Source: Prorocentrum cordatum (Eukaryota > Sar > Dinophyceae > Prorocentrales > Prorocentraceae). From it: DNA of 64,000 nt. The DNA is taken from assembly GCA_963575745.1 (NCBI GenBank), contig CAUYUJ010015738.1:270342-334341 (forward strand). The letters run 5' to 3'. Made by a program: the position numbers and the translations under genes. The notes under the pieces are model-generated. The model did not search any database. It was not told the origin of the DNA and was given only the letters and a program-made list of their open reading frames with translations. How positions within the stretch are numbered: position 1 is the first letter of the stretch; every line of letters begins with the position of its first letter. Of this stretch, positions 11,345 through 20,459 are shown piece after piece.

Positions 11345-11520
11345 CGGGACCGTCAAGCAATGGTTCGGGATGAAAAACGGGTCTCGGGGAGTGGGTCGAG
11401 ACCTCTGGGAGTGGGTCTCGGGGAGTGGGTCTCGGTGGAATGAAAGACCGGTCTCGGGGAGTGTGTCGGCGTTCCGAACGAAAAGTCATGACGTCGGGGA
11501 TCTGGGTGGGTGTCACCGAG
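11345..11520 (-). repeat. GACGTCATG...GTCGACCC repeat, inverted copy with expanded unit
   Basis: Reverse complement of the 2878 and 31155 repeat. The GTCTCGGGGAGTGGGTC unit is present four to five times here against once in the other copies. Confidence 0.6.
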
Positions 11521-11700
11521 GACTGGAGCGGCCAGCACCGAACCGACAAGTGGGATGTGAGCGGAGCGTGCCTCGAACCCAGGTCGCTCGAGCGGAGCGG
11601 GCCGAAATCGATGTGTCGACCCTGATCGGTCGGACCGATATTTTCTCCCAATGACCAGACGCCGACGATGAAAAAAGGGGAGAATCATACTAAGAAGAAG

Positions 11701-11875
11701 AAGGAACAACTACATAAACATTGTCTGTCGGAGGTCTGCGCGCAATTCTTGGGTCGGCGCTGGCTCCCACTCCCTGACGCACGGAGCTGGCTGGGGACGG
11801 CGCCAGAGAAGCCGCCAACGGGGGCCGGCCACGACCCACGACAATCCGCGCGGACTTCCGAAAGGCTATTCCCCA
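11701..11875. mobile_element. TAAACATAA / TCCGCGCGGAT element, copy 2
   Basis: Left end GGAACAACTACATAAACATT then GTCGGAGGTCTGCGCG. Right end CCGCGCGGACTTCCGAAAGG then CTATTCCCC. The ends are reverse complements with scattered mismatches. Lies immediately downstream of the phosphodiesterase stop region. Confidence 0.65.
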
Positions 11876-13842
11876 AAACGGGATCGAGATGGACCCTGGA
11901 CTTCGCCACCCCGATACGCAGCACGCAACCCATAGCGCGTTGACGCGGAGCTCGGCACGTAGACTGGAAACCCTGCTCTGGCGCGGAAAGCTCGCCAACA
12001 CGTGGACCAGCACGCGGAGTGCTGACGCTGTACCTTTTGAACACGGTACGCGTTGCGGCTCCGAGCGAGCGTATCGGGGCAGCCAGGGCCTTGGATGATG
12101 GGCCAGGCAGGGGCCTCTTGCCAGGACCTGTGCAGGTGGCTGGTTGGCAGCCGCCTCGGCCTCAGGCACTGGTCCGGAGCCGCCGCCCCGTCGTCGCCGA
12201 GGACCAGCCGTATCGTCCTCCAGGTGGGCAGCACCACGAAGTTGAGGAAGCCCAGCTGGCCCTTGGCGAGCGAGGGCGCCCTGTCGCGGTCGAACAGCTG
12301 GATCGGTTGCAGGCGGAGCGCCTTCTCGCGGTCGCCCTGGTCGAAGAATTCTGAGACGCAGCGCCGGCTCCACTCCATGTGCTGGTCGCGGGGCCGGAGG
12401 GGATGGCCGATGTCGGACATGTGGAGGATGTTTTTCTCCAGAACCAGCTTGTCCGTGTCTTGCACCCTCGCGTTGCCCTGGACCTCGGACTGGAGGGCAC
12501 CGATGGTGTGCTTGTGAAGCTCCATGTCGGTCGCCAACACCATGTCGATGACCCGCATGCGAAGCGCGCCCAGGGGAGGGCTGGGGAGGTTATGCTCGAG
12601 CAAATTGATCCCCATGTCCCTCATCGCCCGGAACGCGGTGGCCACGTGGTAGTTCTCGAGGACCGACCTGTCGTTGTACCGGAGGGACAGGTCGTCCCTG
12701 GTCTTGATCATGAAATCGTTGTTCACAGCAGGGTGCCCCACGTCGTGTATTGCCGCAGCAATTAGGAGAACAAGCAGGTCCACCTCAACAAAGTAGTACT
12801 GCCACCCCTGCTGGGCTGCCAACTTGGACCACAAATAGTACGCCGTCAGTGTCACATCCGCGGCGTGGATGCGATTATGGTAGAGGTTGTTGTTGTACTC
12901 CAACTCCATGGATCGGATGAATTCGACGACCTTCTCCTCGGGTGTTCTGCAGAGCTGTTCCAGGCCGCGTCGCTTCCAGATGGTCATGAACACGCTGGTC
13001 AGCGGTTGCTGATGCTCTTTCTCCAGCTGGAAGACATCTACACCGTTCCACTGGTCGATCGGCACTTCTTGGATGCCCTGAAAGGACTGCGCCTTCAGGT
13101 AGTTGCTGTGCTTCTGCTTCCTCCAGTGCCTGATGATCGAGTTCTCCAGCTGCACTCTGGTGGCGATCATCTTGAGGCTCTTGACCCTCCTGCGGCTTCC
13201 CATGTACATGTTCAGCCACGTCTCTGCCTCGCCCCCCTGCCATGTCTGCCGCTCCTGCAGCCGCTGCGCGGTCCTGAGTTGCTTCTCCACCCTCCTGAGG
13301 GCCTCCTCGCACCTCTTGATCTCTTGCGGCCCCTCCCTCGACTCCTTTGAGTATCGTTTAACCGATCCCCATCCCCAGCGGCGTGGCCTGGGCCCCGCTG
13401 GCTGATTTACCCCCCTAGATGGGGATATAGGTCGTTCTCTTCGGGTTTCGAGGGGTGTATCCCCAACTGGGGTGGTAATTTGGTGGGGGTCTCGAAGGGG
13501 ACGGGGACGGGGATGGGAATCGGTTAACCTATACTGATCCTTTGGCTTTTTCAAGACAGCACGGTACTTTGCAACCGTCATGGCGGTGCAGGCCTCCAGC
13601 GCGGTCACCAAGTCTGTCAGACTGCAGCCCGTGGTGTCCAGGTCACACCAATCACCGGCAGGCCCCCTCGAAGCTCCGTTGGTCATCGCGCGAGCCATCA
13701 CCGGGCACATCGATCTGTCAGGGTCGGTCACAATGCTGTGGAAACTGTCGCTTGGAGGCTGGAACTCCGTGAAGCTCTCAATAGCCCTCTCGTGGTGAGC
13801 GGGCCTTCGGCAATATGTGCCTGCTGCATGACTGTTGCCCAT
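11866..13842 (-). CDS. Class I 3',5'-cyclic nucleotide phosphodiesterase
   Basis: Hydrolyses cAMP and/or cGMP to the 5' monophosphate. Start taken at ATG 13842 (MGNSHAAG). The frame is open back to a TAG just 5' of GTG 13863, where a TATAG sequence could instead be a splice acceptor. From 13842 the read-through product is 658 residues, or 593 if the 195-nt intron at 13345-13539 is removed. Counting from 13863, the catalytic region shows HNRIHAADV (329-337), HDVGHPAVNN (from 373), LATDMELHKHTI, HMSDIGHP (Asp 484), EFFDQGDREK and DRAPSLAKGQLGFLNF. These are the metal-binding His/Asp set and the invariant Gln region of the PDEase_I family. A basic helical segment precedes the domain. The last 50 or so residues are translated from an interspersed repeat (11910-12056), so the true C-terminus is uncertain. 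No transmembrane segment is evident. Family is certain; nucleotide specificity is not. Confidence 0.93.
   Translation of the reverse strand: MGNSHAAGTYCRRPAHHERAIESFTEFQPPSDSFHSIVTDPDRSMCPVMARAMTNGASRGPAGDWCDLDTTGCSLTDLVTALEACTAMTVAKYRAVLKKPKDQYRLTDSHPRPRPLRDPHQITTPVGDTPLETRRERPISPSRGVNQPAGPRPRRWGWGSVKRYSKESREGPQEIKRCEEALRRVEKQLRTAQRLQERQTWQGGEAETWLNMYMGSRRRVKSLKMIATRVQLENSIIRHWRKQKHSNYLKAQSFQGIQEVPIDQWNGVDVFQLEKEHQQPLTSVFMTIWKRRGLEQLCRTPEEKVVEFIRSMELEYNNNLYHNRIHAADVTLTAYYLWSKLAAQQGWQYYFVEVDLLVLLIAAAIHDVGHPAVNNDFMIKTRDDLSLRYNDRSVLENYHVATAFRAMRDMGINLLEHNLPSPPLGALRMRVIDMVLATDMELHKHTIGALQSEVQGNARVQDTDKLVLEKNILHMSDIGHPLRPRDQHMEWSRRCVSEFFDQGDREKALRLQPIQLFDRDRAPSLAKGQLGFLNFVVLPTWRTIRLVLGDDGAAAPDQCLRPRRLPTSHLHRSWQEAPAWPIIQGPGCPDTLARSRNAYRVQKVQRQHSACWSTCWRAFRARAGFPVYVPSSASTRYGLRAAYRGGEVQGPSRSRFGE
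11910..12056. repeat. CACGCAACCC...ACGCGTTGCG interspersed repeat, copy 1
   Basis: Matches 32350-32516 over about 150 bp: GCAGCACGCAACCC, GCGGAGCTC, CGCCAACACGTGGACC and GAACACGGTACGCGTTGCG. It overlaps the C-terminal coding frame of the phosphodiesterase. Confidence 0.75.
13345..13539 (-). mobile_element. Introner-like 195-nt intron with TIRs inside the phosphodiesterase gene
   Basis: Terminal inverted repeats of about 26 bp run inward from 13350 (AGTATCGTTTAACCGATCCC) and from 13535 (AGTATAGGTTAACCGATTCC, minus strand). The 7-bp direct repeat TCCTTTG flanks them at 13343-13349 and 13538-13544. On the coding strand the junctions read CAAAG|GATCAG and CTCAAAG|GAGTC, which permits a GA-AG intron bounded by AG|G. 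It would be phase 0 and leave KKPK|ESREGPQEIKRCEE. The insert is 65 codons and has no stop, so unspliced read-through also stays in frame. Confidence 0.75.
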
Positions 13843-13863
13843 CGCCGGTCGCACGCGCAGCAC

Positions 13864-14195
13864 CTATAGCGAGCTACTAGCGCTGTAAACTATTAATTCA
13901 ATCCTGCAACTTGTGGCTTGAGACCGATAGAAGCGGATCAGGAGACTGAGGAGGCCAGGGGTGAAGAGCTGAAGTCTCGCAATTCGGGGAGCATAGGCTC
14001 CCCAAGGAATCGGGGGGAGGACATCGAAACGCAGGTAGGCACCTCAGGCTACAATGAGTTGGAAACTTTATACCAAGGGCATCATTCTACGCATGCGAAT
14101 CAGTGAAAGGTGACGCTCCCGCCGAGAACATGCCTCCCATCGCTACGGACTGCCGCACCATGTACGCTGCTCCGCACCAACAGGCCTTAGCCGTC
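13864..14195. other. Intergenic, upstream of the phosphodiesterase
   Basis: Less GC-rich than its surroundings, with no simple array. No spliced-leader relict or coding exon recognised. It may contain 5' UTR or an upstream intron of the minus-strand phosphodiesterase. Confidence 0.5.
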
Positions 14196-14211
14196 ACTGC
14201 GCCTTGCAGCG
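14196..14211. repeat. Target-site duplication, 3' side of retrogene
   Basis: On the minus strand this reads CGCTGCAAGGCGCAGT, directly after nine A residues (14212-14220 complement). An identical 16-mer lies at 15749-15764. Confidence 0.9.
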
Positions 14212-15749
14212 TTTTTTTTTGTCCGTCAGCCCTTGCAGGTCGGAGCAGGACGGCTGGCAACAGACAGCCACTGAGATTTGTGCAAGGTGGCACGAACCAT
14301 GCACAGAAGTCTCAGAAGCCCTCCAAAAGAGACAGCTCTCCTAAGCACAGGCGAGCACTGTCGCATGCATCACACGAAAGGGCGCACTTGCTTGTCATAT
14401 ACCCACTTCTCGAGCATCCAGCATGGTCACGCGAAGGTTGCGATTGTAACTGGCGACTCGGAGGAAGGTGCCTGGCCACTCGTCATCACTTTTAGCATAG
14501 ACGTGCGCTTGGTACAAGACGCTGGGGGAATCATCATTTCTTTGTGGTCGTCTTCCCCAAGCAAGCCTCCGACGGCAAATCCTGATCGCCCCAAATGCTT
14601 CACGTGAACATTCAAATACAAGATGCCACTCTCTGTGCGTCCGTGGACAACTTTCAGCTCGACAGGACCAACAACGACCCATTGCGGAATCGTCACGGCG
14701 TTTTGCCGTACGCTGTAGTAATACCCTCCAACTTGCTTAGCCTCTGTCCAAGAGCCTGTAATGTTCAGTTCTTTGAAATACATATCCGAACATCTTCCAC
14801 CCGATCGGCGCGCATCGGCCTGCACACGAAGCAATGCGTCATCAGCGCTCACTCCGCGAGGGATGTTTATCAGAACATGTTTGCCCGATTTCATTAAATC
14901 GAACCGCTCGCCGTGAACGTTTTGAAGGTGCGGATCGCCGGTGGCAGCCACGCCTCCGGCGGCTCCGCCCGCCATGGGAGCTGCGGGAAGAAACGTTGGA
15001 CTTGGCGTCGGCCAACCCAGAGGATACGTCGGACTGGGCGTCGGGCTGGGCGTCGGGAAGGGCGTCGGGAAGGACGTTGGGTAGGGAGTCGGGAAAGCCG
15101 TGGGGTGGGCCGTCGGGAAAGCCGTCGGGTAGGCCGTCGGGAAAGCCGTCGGGTAGGGCGTCGGGAAGGCCGTCGGGTAAGGCGTCGGGAAAGCCGTTGG
15201 GTAAGACGTTGGGAAAGCTGTGGGGTAGGGCGTGGGGTAAGGCGTGGGGTACGGCGTGGGGTAGGCCGTCGGGAAAGCCGTCGGGTAGGGCGTCGGGTAA
15301 GGCGTCGGGAAAGCCGTGGGGTAGGGCGTGGGGTAGGGCGTGGGGTAGGGCGTTGGGTAGGGCGTGGGGTAGGGCGCACCCGCGCAAACGCTTTTGCACA
15401 CGTCCTGCTGTGCTTGGGTTCCACCGCAGCAATTGCAATACCGGTCCCAATGAATAGTCGGACTACCAGAATTCCACTGATTCACGTACCAGTTATACCC
15501 ACAACGCGTGCATCCCAGCTCACACACTGCTTCAGTCGGTAGCTCTGCGGCATATAACGGTCCGGCCCATGCACTGACATCTGCATGAGCTGCATATCGG
15601 CGCAAACAATGTAAGCGAGCGCGGATGCCGCGGCAAAGATCAGTCTGTGTACCATTTTTGCGTCGACGAACGCCAAGAAGTGTAGAAATGACTGTTCAGT
15701 AGCGACGATCGAACACGACGAGCTCACCTTGAGCCAAAGTGGCTACGGA
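14212..15749 (-). pseudogene. Processed retrocopy: secreted PTPYPT-repeat / VWD-like protein
   Basis: A cDNA-like unit on the minus strand: spliced-leader relict at 15749-15728, 72-nt leader, ATG at 15655, coding region to a stop at 14427-14429, about 205 nt of 3' UTR, then A9. The first frame gives a signal peptide ([19 protein letters not shown]). The mature part continues in another frame: a Cys-rich head ([20 protein letters not shown]), about 90 residues of PTPYPT/PTAFPT repeats, then [16 protein letters not shown] and a C-terminal GGLLGEDDH. The GDPH motif with this context resembles a von Willebrand type D-like domain. The family role would be extracellular or cell-surface, but the function is unknown. 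The span from ATG to stop is 1229 nt, not a multiple of three, so one indel separates the signal peptide from the mature frame. No intron. Either a recent processed pseudogene or a retrogene with a sequencing indel. Confidence 0.88.
15728..15749 (-). other. Relict dinoflagellate spliced leader (DinoSL)
   Basis: The minus strand reads TCCGTAGCCACTTTGGCTCA then AG. This matches the conserved 22-nt dinoflagellate spliced leader with one substitution (ATTTT to ACTTT). It forms the extreme 5' end of the retrocopy and abuts the target-site duplication. Confidence 0.92.
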
Positions 15750-15764
15750 CTGCGCCTTGCAGCG
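15749..15764. repeat. Target-site duplication, 5' side of retrogene
   Basis: Same 16-mer as 14196-14211. It overlaps the first SL base by one. Confidence 0.9.
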
Positions 15765-16138
15765 GTCTTGTGCCTTCAAAATCGGCTCTGCGCTTGAACC
15801 AGGCGGCTTCGCGTGCGGACCCCGCTCGCTCCCCTGACGAGCACACCCTGCTCACAACGCTCGCTGCAGCCCCCCCCGCCCCCGCCGGCAGGACGCACTA
15901 GGCCAGGCTGGCGCACGCGTTGAGATGGACCTCCGACCCCGCCAAACCTCCTGCCACCTCGGCAGGAATGAGCGAGGGCTCTGCTCACCCACAGGCCGCC
16001 TCGAGCAGCATTGTCAGACACGATCTTTGCAGACAGGGCACGCTCTGCAACACACTTGGCTGCAGCCTGGAGGACACGACCAATTCCCCCTTCCCGAGGG
16101 AGGAGGAGCCTTCGGCAGGTGAATCCGCGAAGCCCAGA
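15765..16138. other. Intergenic, no gene seen
   Basis: GC-rich, non-repetitive. Short frames only. Confidence 0.5.
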
Positions 16139-16430
16139 GAAGAGAGAGGAGGAAGAGGAGGAGGAGGAGGAGGAGGAGGAGGAGGAGGAGGAGGAACGAG
16201 GAGAGGAGGATGAGGAGGAGGAGGAGGAGAAGGAGGAGAGGAGGAGGAGAAGGAGGAGGAGGAGGAGGAAGAGGAGAAAAACGACGACGAGGACGTGGAG
16301 GAGGACGAGGAGGAGGAGGAGGAGGAGGAGGAGGAAGAGAAGGAGAGGAAGAGAAGTAGAAGGACGAGGACGAGGAAGAGGGAGGAGGAGAAGGAGGAGG
16401 AGGAGGAGGAGGAGGAGGAGGAGGATAGAG
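16139..16430. repeat. GGA/GAG purine triplet array
   Basis: Nearly pure purine strand of GAGGAGGA with GACGACGAGG interruptions. The poly-Glu/poly-Arg frames are artefacts. Confidence 0.9.
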
Positions 16431-16620
16431 GAACAACAAAACTACATAAACATAATATTTTGATGGTCCTCGCGGATTTCTCGGATCTTCCCGAAAACCC
16501 CCTCCCTGGCGCGCGGATCGTGCCAGGCGCTGTGCCGGAGGCGCCGCCAGGGGGCTCCAGCGCACATCCAAGAAACCCGCGCGGAGCTCCGAAAGGTTAT
16601 GTTTAGGCCGTTCTTCGTTG
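16431..16620. mobile_element. TAAACATAA / TCCGCGCGGAT element, copy 3
   Basis: Left GAACAACAAAACTACATAAA then CCTCGCGGATTTCTCGGATC. Right ATCCAAGAAACCCGCGCGGA then GCTCCGAAAGGTTATGTTTA. The centre carries an internal GC-rich hairpin (GCGCCAGG / CCAGGCGC type). Confidence 0.7.
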
Positions 16621-17089
16621 GAAGGAAGAGGAAGGGGGAGGAGGGAGGAGGGAGGAGGAGAAGGAGGAGTAGGAGGAGGAGAAGGAGAAGGAGGAGGAGG
16701 AGGAGGAGGAGGAGGAGGAGCGACCCACGAACAAGCCCCTGTGCCTCAATTGGAGGAGGCGGCGGCGGAGGCGAGGGGCGGGCGCTCGGCGCGCCGCCCT
16801 CCCCTTAATCGCGCCCCGCGCCGGGCGCCGGTCTGGCCTCGCGGCGGTCCACCTGGGGCGGCCGCGTTCCCCGGGGGGGCATCGACGGGGGGGCCTCCTC
16901 CTCCTCGTCCTCCTCCTCTCCTCCTCGTCCTCCTCCTCCTCCTTCGTCCTCCTCCTCCTCCTCCTCCTCCTCCTCCTCCTCCTCCTCTCTCCTCCTCTCC
17001 TCTCCTCCTCCTCCTCCATCCTCCTCCTCCTCTCCTCCTCCTCCTCCTCCTCTGCATCGTGTCCTCCCGGGCACGAGAACGGCGAGGGC
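16621..17089. repeat. GGA array facing TCC array
   Basis: Purine tract 16628-16720 and pyrimidine tract 16895-17052 on the same strand enclose about 170 bp of GC-rich sequence, giving a potential long hairpin. Confidence 0.75.
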
Positions 17090-17262
17090 GGAAGTCGGGG
17101 GGGGCCAGGAGGGGGGTCGTCCGAGAGAGGGGGGGGGGGCGGCTCAAATCTCGGCCCGAGGCACGTGCGCGGACCAGGCGGGGGGGGGCCGTGAGACCTG
17201 CGGGAATATCATGGCCCTCGCCACGACATCCCTCCCCCCCTTCTTGGCCGCCCCCGTGGAAG
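17090..17262. mobile_element. GGGGGCGGCCAAGAGGGG TIR element, diverged copy
   Basis: Shares GGCACGTGCGCGG, GGGAATATCATGGCC and ACATCCCTCCCCCCC with TTCTTGGCCGCCCCC at the right end. Fuller copies are at 33135-33350 and 46865-47058. Confidence 0.55.
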
Positions 17263-17692
17263 GGGCGCGCGCTGGCCAGGTGCGGCGGGAGGGGCGGCCG
17301 GGGAAACGGGGGGCCGGGGTAGGGAGGGAGGGGCGGGGATAGGAGGAGGGGGCATAGGGAGGGGAAGGGCGGTGAAGACTTGGGAGCAGGGGGAAAGGAA
17401 CGGGCGAGTTGGGTGGGGGGTGGGGGCCAGAGGACAGGTGAGCGAGGGAGGATCGACGGAGGAGGGGCAGGAAGTGGAAGGGAGGGGGAGGAGGAGGACG
17501 AGGAAAAGGCGCATGAGGAGGAGGAGGAGGAGGAGGAGGAGGAGGAGGAGGAGGAGGAGGAGGAGGAGAAAGGAGGAGGAGGAGGAGGGAAAGGAGGACA
17601 AGGAGAAGGAGAACGAGGGGGGCTGAGGACCAAGTGAAAAGCGAGCAAGGGGGAGGGAGGAGGGAGGAGGGAAGAGGGAGGATGAGGAGGAC

Positions 17693-17772
<80 letters not shown>

Positions 17773-17937
17773 CGACGACGACGACGATGATGATGATGAT
17801 GCTGATGCTGATGATGATAATGATGCTGCTGATGATGATGATGATGAGGAGGAGGAGGAGGAAAAAGAATATGAAGAGGAGGCTAAGGAGGATGAGGACA
17901 AAGAGGGTGATGATGATGATGATGATGATGATGATGT

Positions 17938-17975
<38 letters not shown>

Positions 17976-18060
17976 CTGATGATGATGATGATGATGATGA
18001 TGATGCTGATGCTGATGCTGATGCTGATGTCGATGATGATGAGGAGGAGGAGGAGGGGAA
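17263..18060. repeat. GGA arrays then long GAT arrays
   Basis: (GGA)n at about 17510-17590. (GAT)n with GAC and GCT variants at about 17690-17850 and 17910-18045. Confidence 0.9.
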
Positions 18061-18182
18061 TGAGGGCGAGAAAAGGGAGGATGTATGGCCACTCTTTTTC
18101 CCATCCACCAGGACGACTGCGCTCGGAGGAAGGATCTGCATTGTCCCTGAGGAGGGCCCTAGGAGCAACAACCTCACAGACT

Positions 18183-19376
18183 TCAAACACAGCTGCTGTC
18201 GAAACAAATGAACCAGTTCGTATAGCCAAGGACATACAGCCCCCACAGACAACCAGGAATCAATAGTTGCGAACTCTGTCCTGGGTTATGATCCACCGCC
18301 ATCTGGCCGTCGCCGTGCTGCTGCTCCTGCGCCTCCTGCTGCGACTGGCCTCCAGGGGCCGCCACCGCCGCAGTCTGGGCGCCGACCTTCCTGCGCTTCG
18401 CCTCCAAGTGGGCCTTCTGCATGTCCTTCGCCTGCTTCGCCAGCTCGTCAAACTGCTTGCGCTGCGCGTGCGCGTTGCTGACCAAGACCGCCAGAGCGTG
18501 CATGTCCTCTTTGAACTTGATCAGCTTCTGCATGTCCTCGGCCTGGTAGGCCTTTAGGTCCTCGAACAGCGCCTCGTCCACCTGAGGAGCTTGCCAGCCT
18601 GCGGAAGCTTCCGTCGGGTCGGCTTCGGTACCGTCTTGGCCGTCGTGTAGTACTCGTCGAGGATCTTGAGATGGTCCGCCTCCGCCTGCTCCATGTGCTG
18701 GGGTTCCGCGTGCTACACCTGCTTCGCCTACTCCAGCTTCTGCTGCGCCGACGACAGCGCCGTGGTGGCCGCGTCCAAGTCCTTCTGCGCTTGCTCCTTC
18801 TTGTTCACCGCCTGCTTGAGCGCCACGCTCTGCGGCATCTCGCGCTTCGGCTTCTTCGGCGCCGCTGTCTCCAGCTGTTCTTTGAAGCCACGCAAGCCCT
18901 GCAGGTCGACGTCCACCTTGTAGCTCCCCTTCTTGTTCTCGAACTTCTTAATGGTCGATTCTAGCTCCTGCTCTGGAGTCTGCATCGAAGATCTCGTAGT
19001 CCACCACGGAGGCCGAGCCGAACGAGTCTCCTGGGACTGCTGACCCTGCCACAGTGGTGCCGAAATGAATCCGTCGCACTTGTCGCACCACCCGCCCGAA
19101 CGCTGCAGCTTCCAGTCGTACACCCAGCCGACACATTGGCCACAGACCGTGCACGGGCGAGAGCGCGGCATGCCGTGATGCAGAACCTCGAGTGGCGGCG
19201 CGGAGCACGTCCACCCAGGCACGGAGACTGAGTGTAGGGGGGCCCAAATCCCATTGAGAAGGCCGCGCAAAATCGCTGCCAGGCTGGACAGCCTTGCTCG
19301 CCCTGGCAAGGGTGTGCCCTGGATGCACGGTGGAAAGCCTCCCGAGCATTGCACCTTGAGCAAACATGGCTACGGA
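18183..19376 (-). pseudogene. SL-headed zinc-ribbon / coiled-coil ORF, broken (retroelement ORF1-like?)
   Basis: The minus strand starts with a spliced-leader relict (19376-19355). An ATG at 19171 opens MPRSRPCTVCGQC, then WVYDWKLQRSGGWCDKC, a four-Cys zinc-ribbon-like pair. Next comes a Glu/Lys-rich helical part (ESTIKKFENKKGS, PQSVALKQAVNKKEQAQKDL). Two in-frame TAGs follow near 18725-18710. Coding similarity resumes in that frame (HAEPQHMEQAEADHLKIL), then shifts frame and continues as VDEALFEDLKAYQAEDMQKL to a stop at 18183. It carries no catalytic domain. An SL-bearing cDNA copy or the first ORF of a LINE-like element are both possible. Inactivated. Confidence 0.65.
19355..19376 (-). other. 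Relict dinoflagellate spliced leader, 2 mismatches
   Basis: The minus strand reads TCCGTAGCCATGTTTGCTCA then AG, matching 19 of the 21 invariant leader positions. It directly precedes GTGCAATGCTC and the zinc-ribbon remnant. The upstream flank is a TCC array. Confidence 0.8.
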
Positions 19377-19399
19377 GGAGGGGGCGGATGACGGGGCGG

Positions 19400-20230
19400 A
19401 AGAGGAGGAGGAGGAGGAGGAGGAGGACGACGACGACGAGGGGCGGAGCGAGGGCGGAAGCCGGCGGCGAGGGGCCGCCTGGCTGCCGGAGGCCATCGCC
19501 GTGCCCACCAGCGCCGGCGCGTGGGCGCTCCGCGGCGCCAAGCGCTGGGAGGGGGAGGCGGGAGAGCGTCGCAGACCGGGTCGTAGCACGGGGGGTGTGG
19601 TGGCGATGGGGAGGAGAAGGGGGAGGATGAGGAGGAGGAAGTGAAGGAGGAGGAGGAGAAGGAGCAGGAGGAGGAGACGGACAAAGTGGAAAAGGAGCAG
19701 GAGAAGAAGGAGGGGGAGAAGGAGGAGGTGGAGGTGGAGGAGGCGAGGAGACGGAGGAGTAGGAAGAGGTGGAGGAGGAGGAAGAGGAAGAGGAGGATGA
19801 GGAGGAGGAGAAGGTGGAGGAGGTGGAGGAGGAGAAGAAGGATGGGGAGGAAAACGAGGGGAACGCAAGACAAACACCTGCAAATGGGGAGGAAGAGGAG
19901 GAGGAGGACGAGGAGGAGGAGGAGGAGGAGGAGGAGGAGGAGGAGGAGGAGAGGAGGAGAAGGAAGAGGAGGAATGAGGAGGGAGGAGCGGAAGAGGGAA
20001 GCGGCAGAAGAGGGGCTGTGGGCTGGGCGGGGCCGGCCATGGCACGCCACGAGCGCCCCATCCCCCCTCTTCGAGATTCGGGAGGAGAAGGGGAGAGGAG
20101 GGAGGAGAGGAGGGAGGAGAGGAGGGAGAGGAGGGAGAGGAGGGAGGAGGGAGAGGAGGGAGAGGAGGGAGGAGAGGAGGGAGAAGGAAGAGGAGGGAGA
20201 GGAGGGAGGAGAGGAGGGAGGGCCGGATTC
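19400..20230. repeat. GGA/GAG purine arrays
   Basis: Purine-rich iterations throughout, broken by a GC-rich patch at 19440-19600. Ends in a 5-8 bp GAGGGAGGA iteration at 20095-20220. No gene. Confidence 0.85.
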
Positions 20231-20359
20231 GTCGGCACCGAATCGGGAAATCAGACCAAACCATAGCCTTGCATCAGATCGAGTCGCGCTGGCACGCACT
20301 CAAGCTCGGATCGCGTCTGCCGCACCTGCACCATGATGCACAGCAGCGCCGTGCAAACA

Positions 20360-20455
20360 TCAGAGGTCGTATCGGATCGACGGAGCATCGAAATCGAATC
20401 GCATCGAGCCGGCCGAAGTCGACTTCGAATCGGATCGGATCGAACTGGGCGCTGT
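20360..20455. repeat. ATCGGATCGAATCG-rich repeat, copy 1
   Basis: Built of TCGGATCGAATCGCATCGAG-like motifs and resembles 32722-32880 and 46690-46860. Confidence 0.5.
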
Positions 20456-20459
20456 AGCT

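Noticed and set aside
13825-13842. N-myristoylation of the phosphodiesterase (MGNSHA)
   Set aside because: Gly2 is present but position 6 is not Ser/Thr, and the true start is uncertain.
14141-14152. CGCTACGGACTG near the retrogene, resembling the SL 5' end
   Set aside because: Only the CCGTAGC part matches; the ATTTTGGCTCAAG portion is absent.
14894-15457. Arg/Gly-rich plus-strand ORFs over the PTPYPT repeat
   Set aside because: Antisense shadow of the repeat in the retrocopy.
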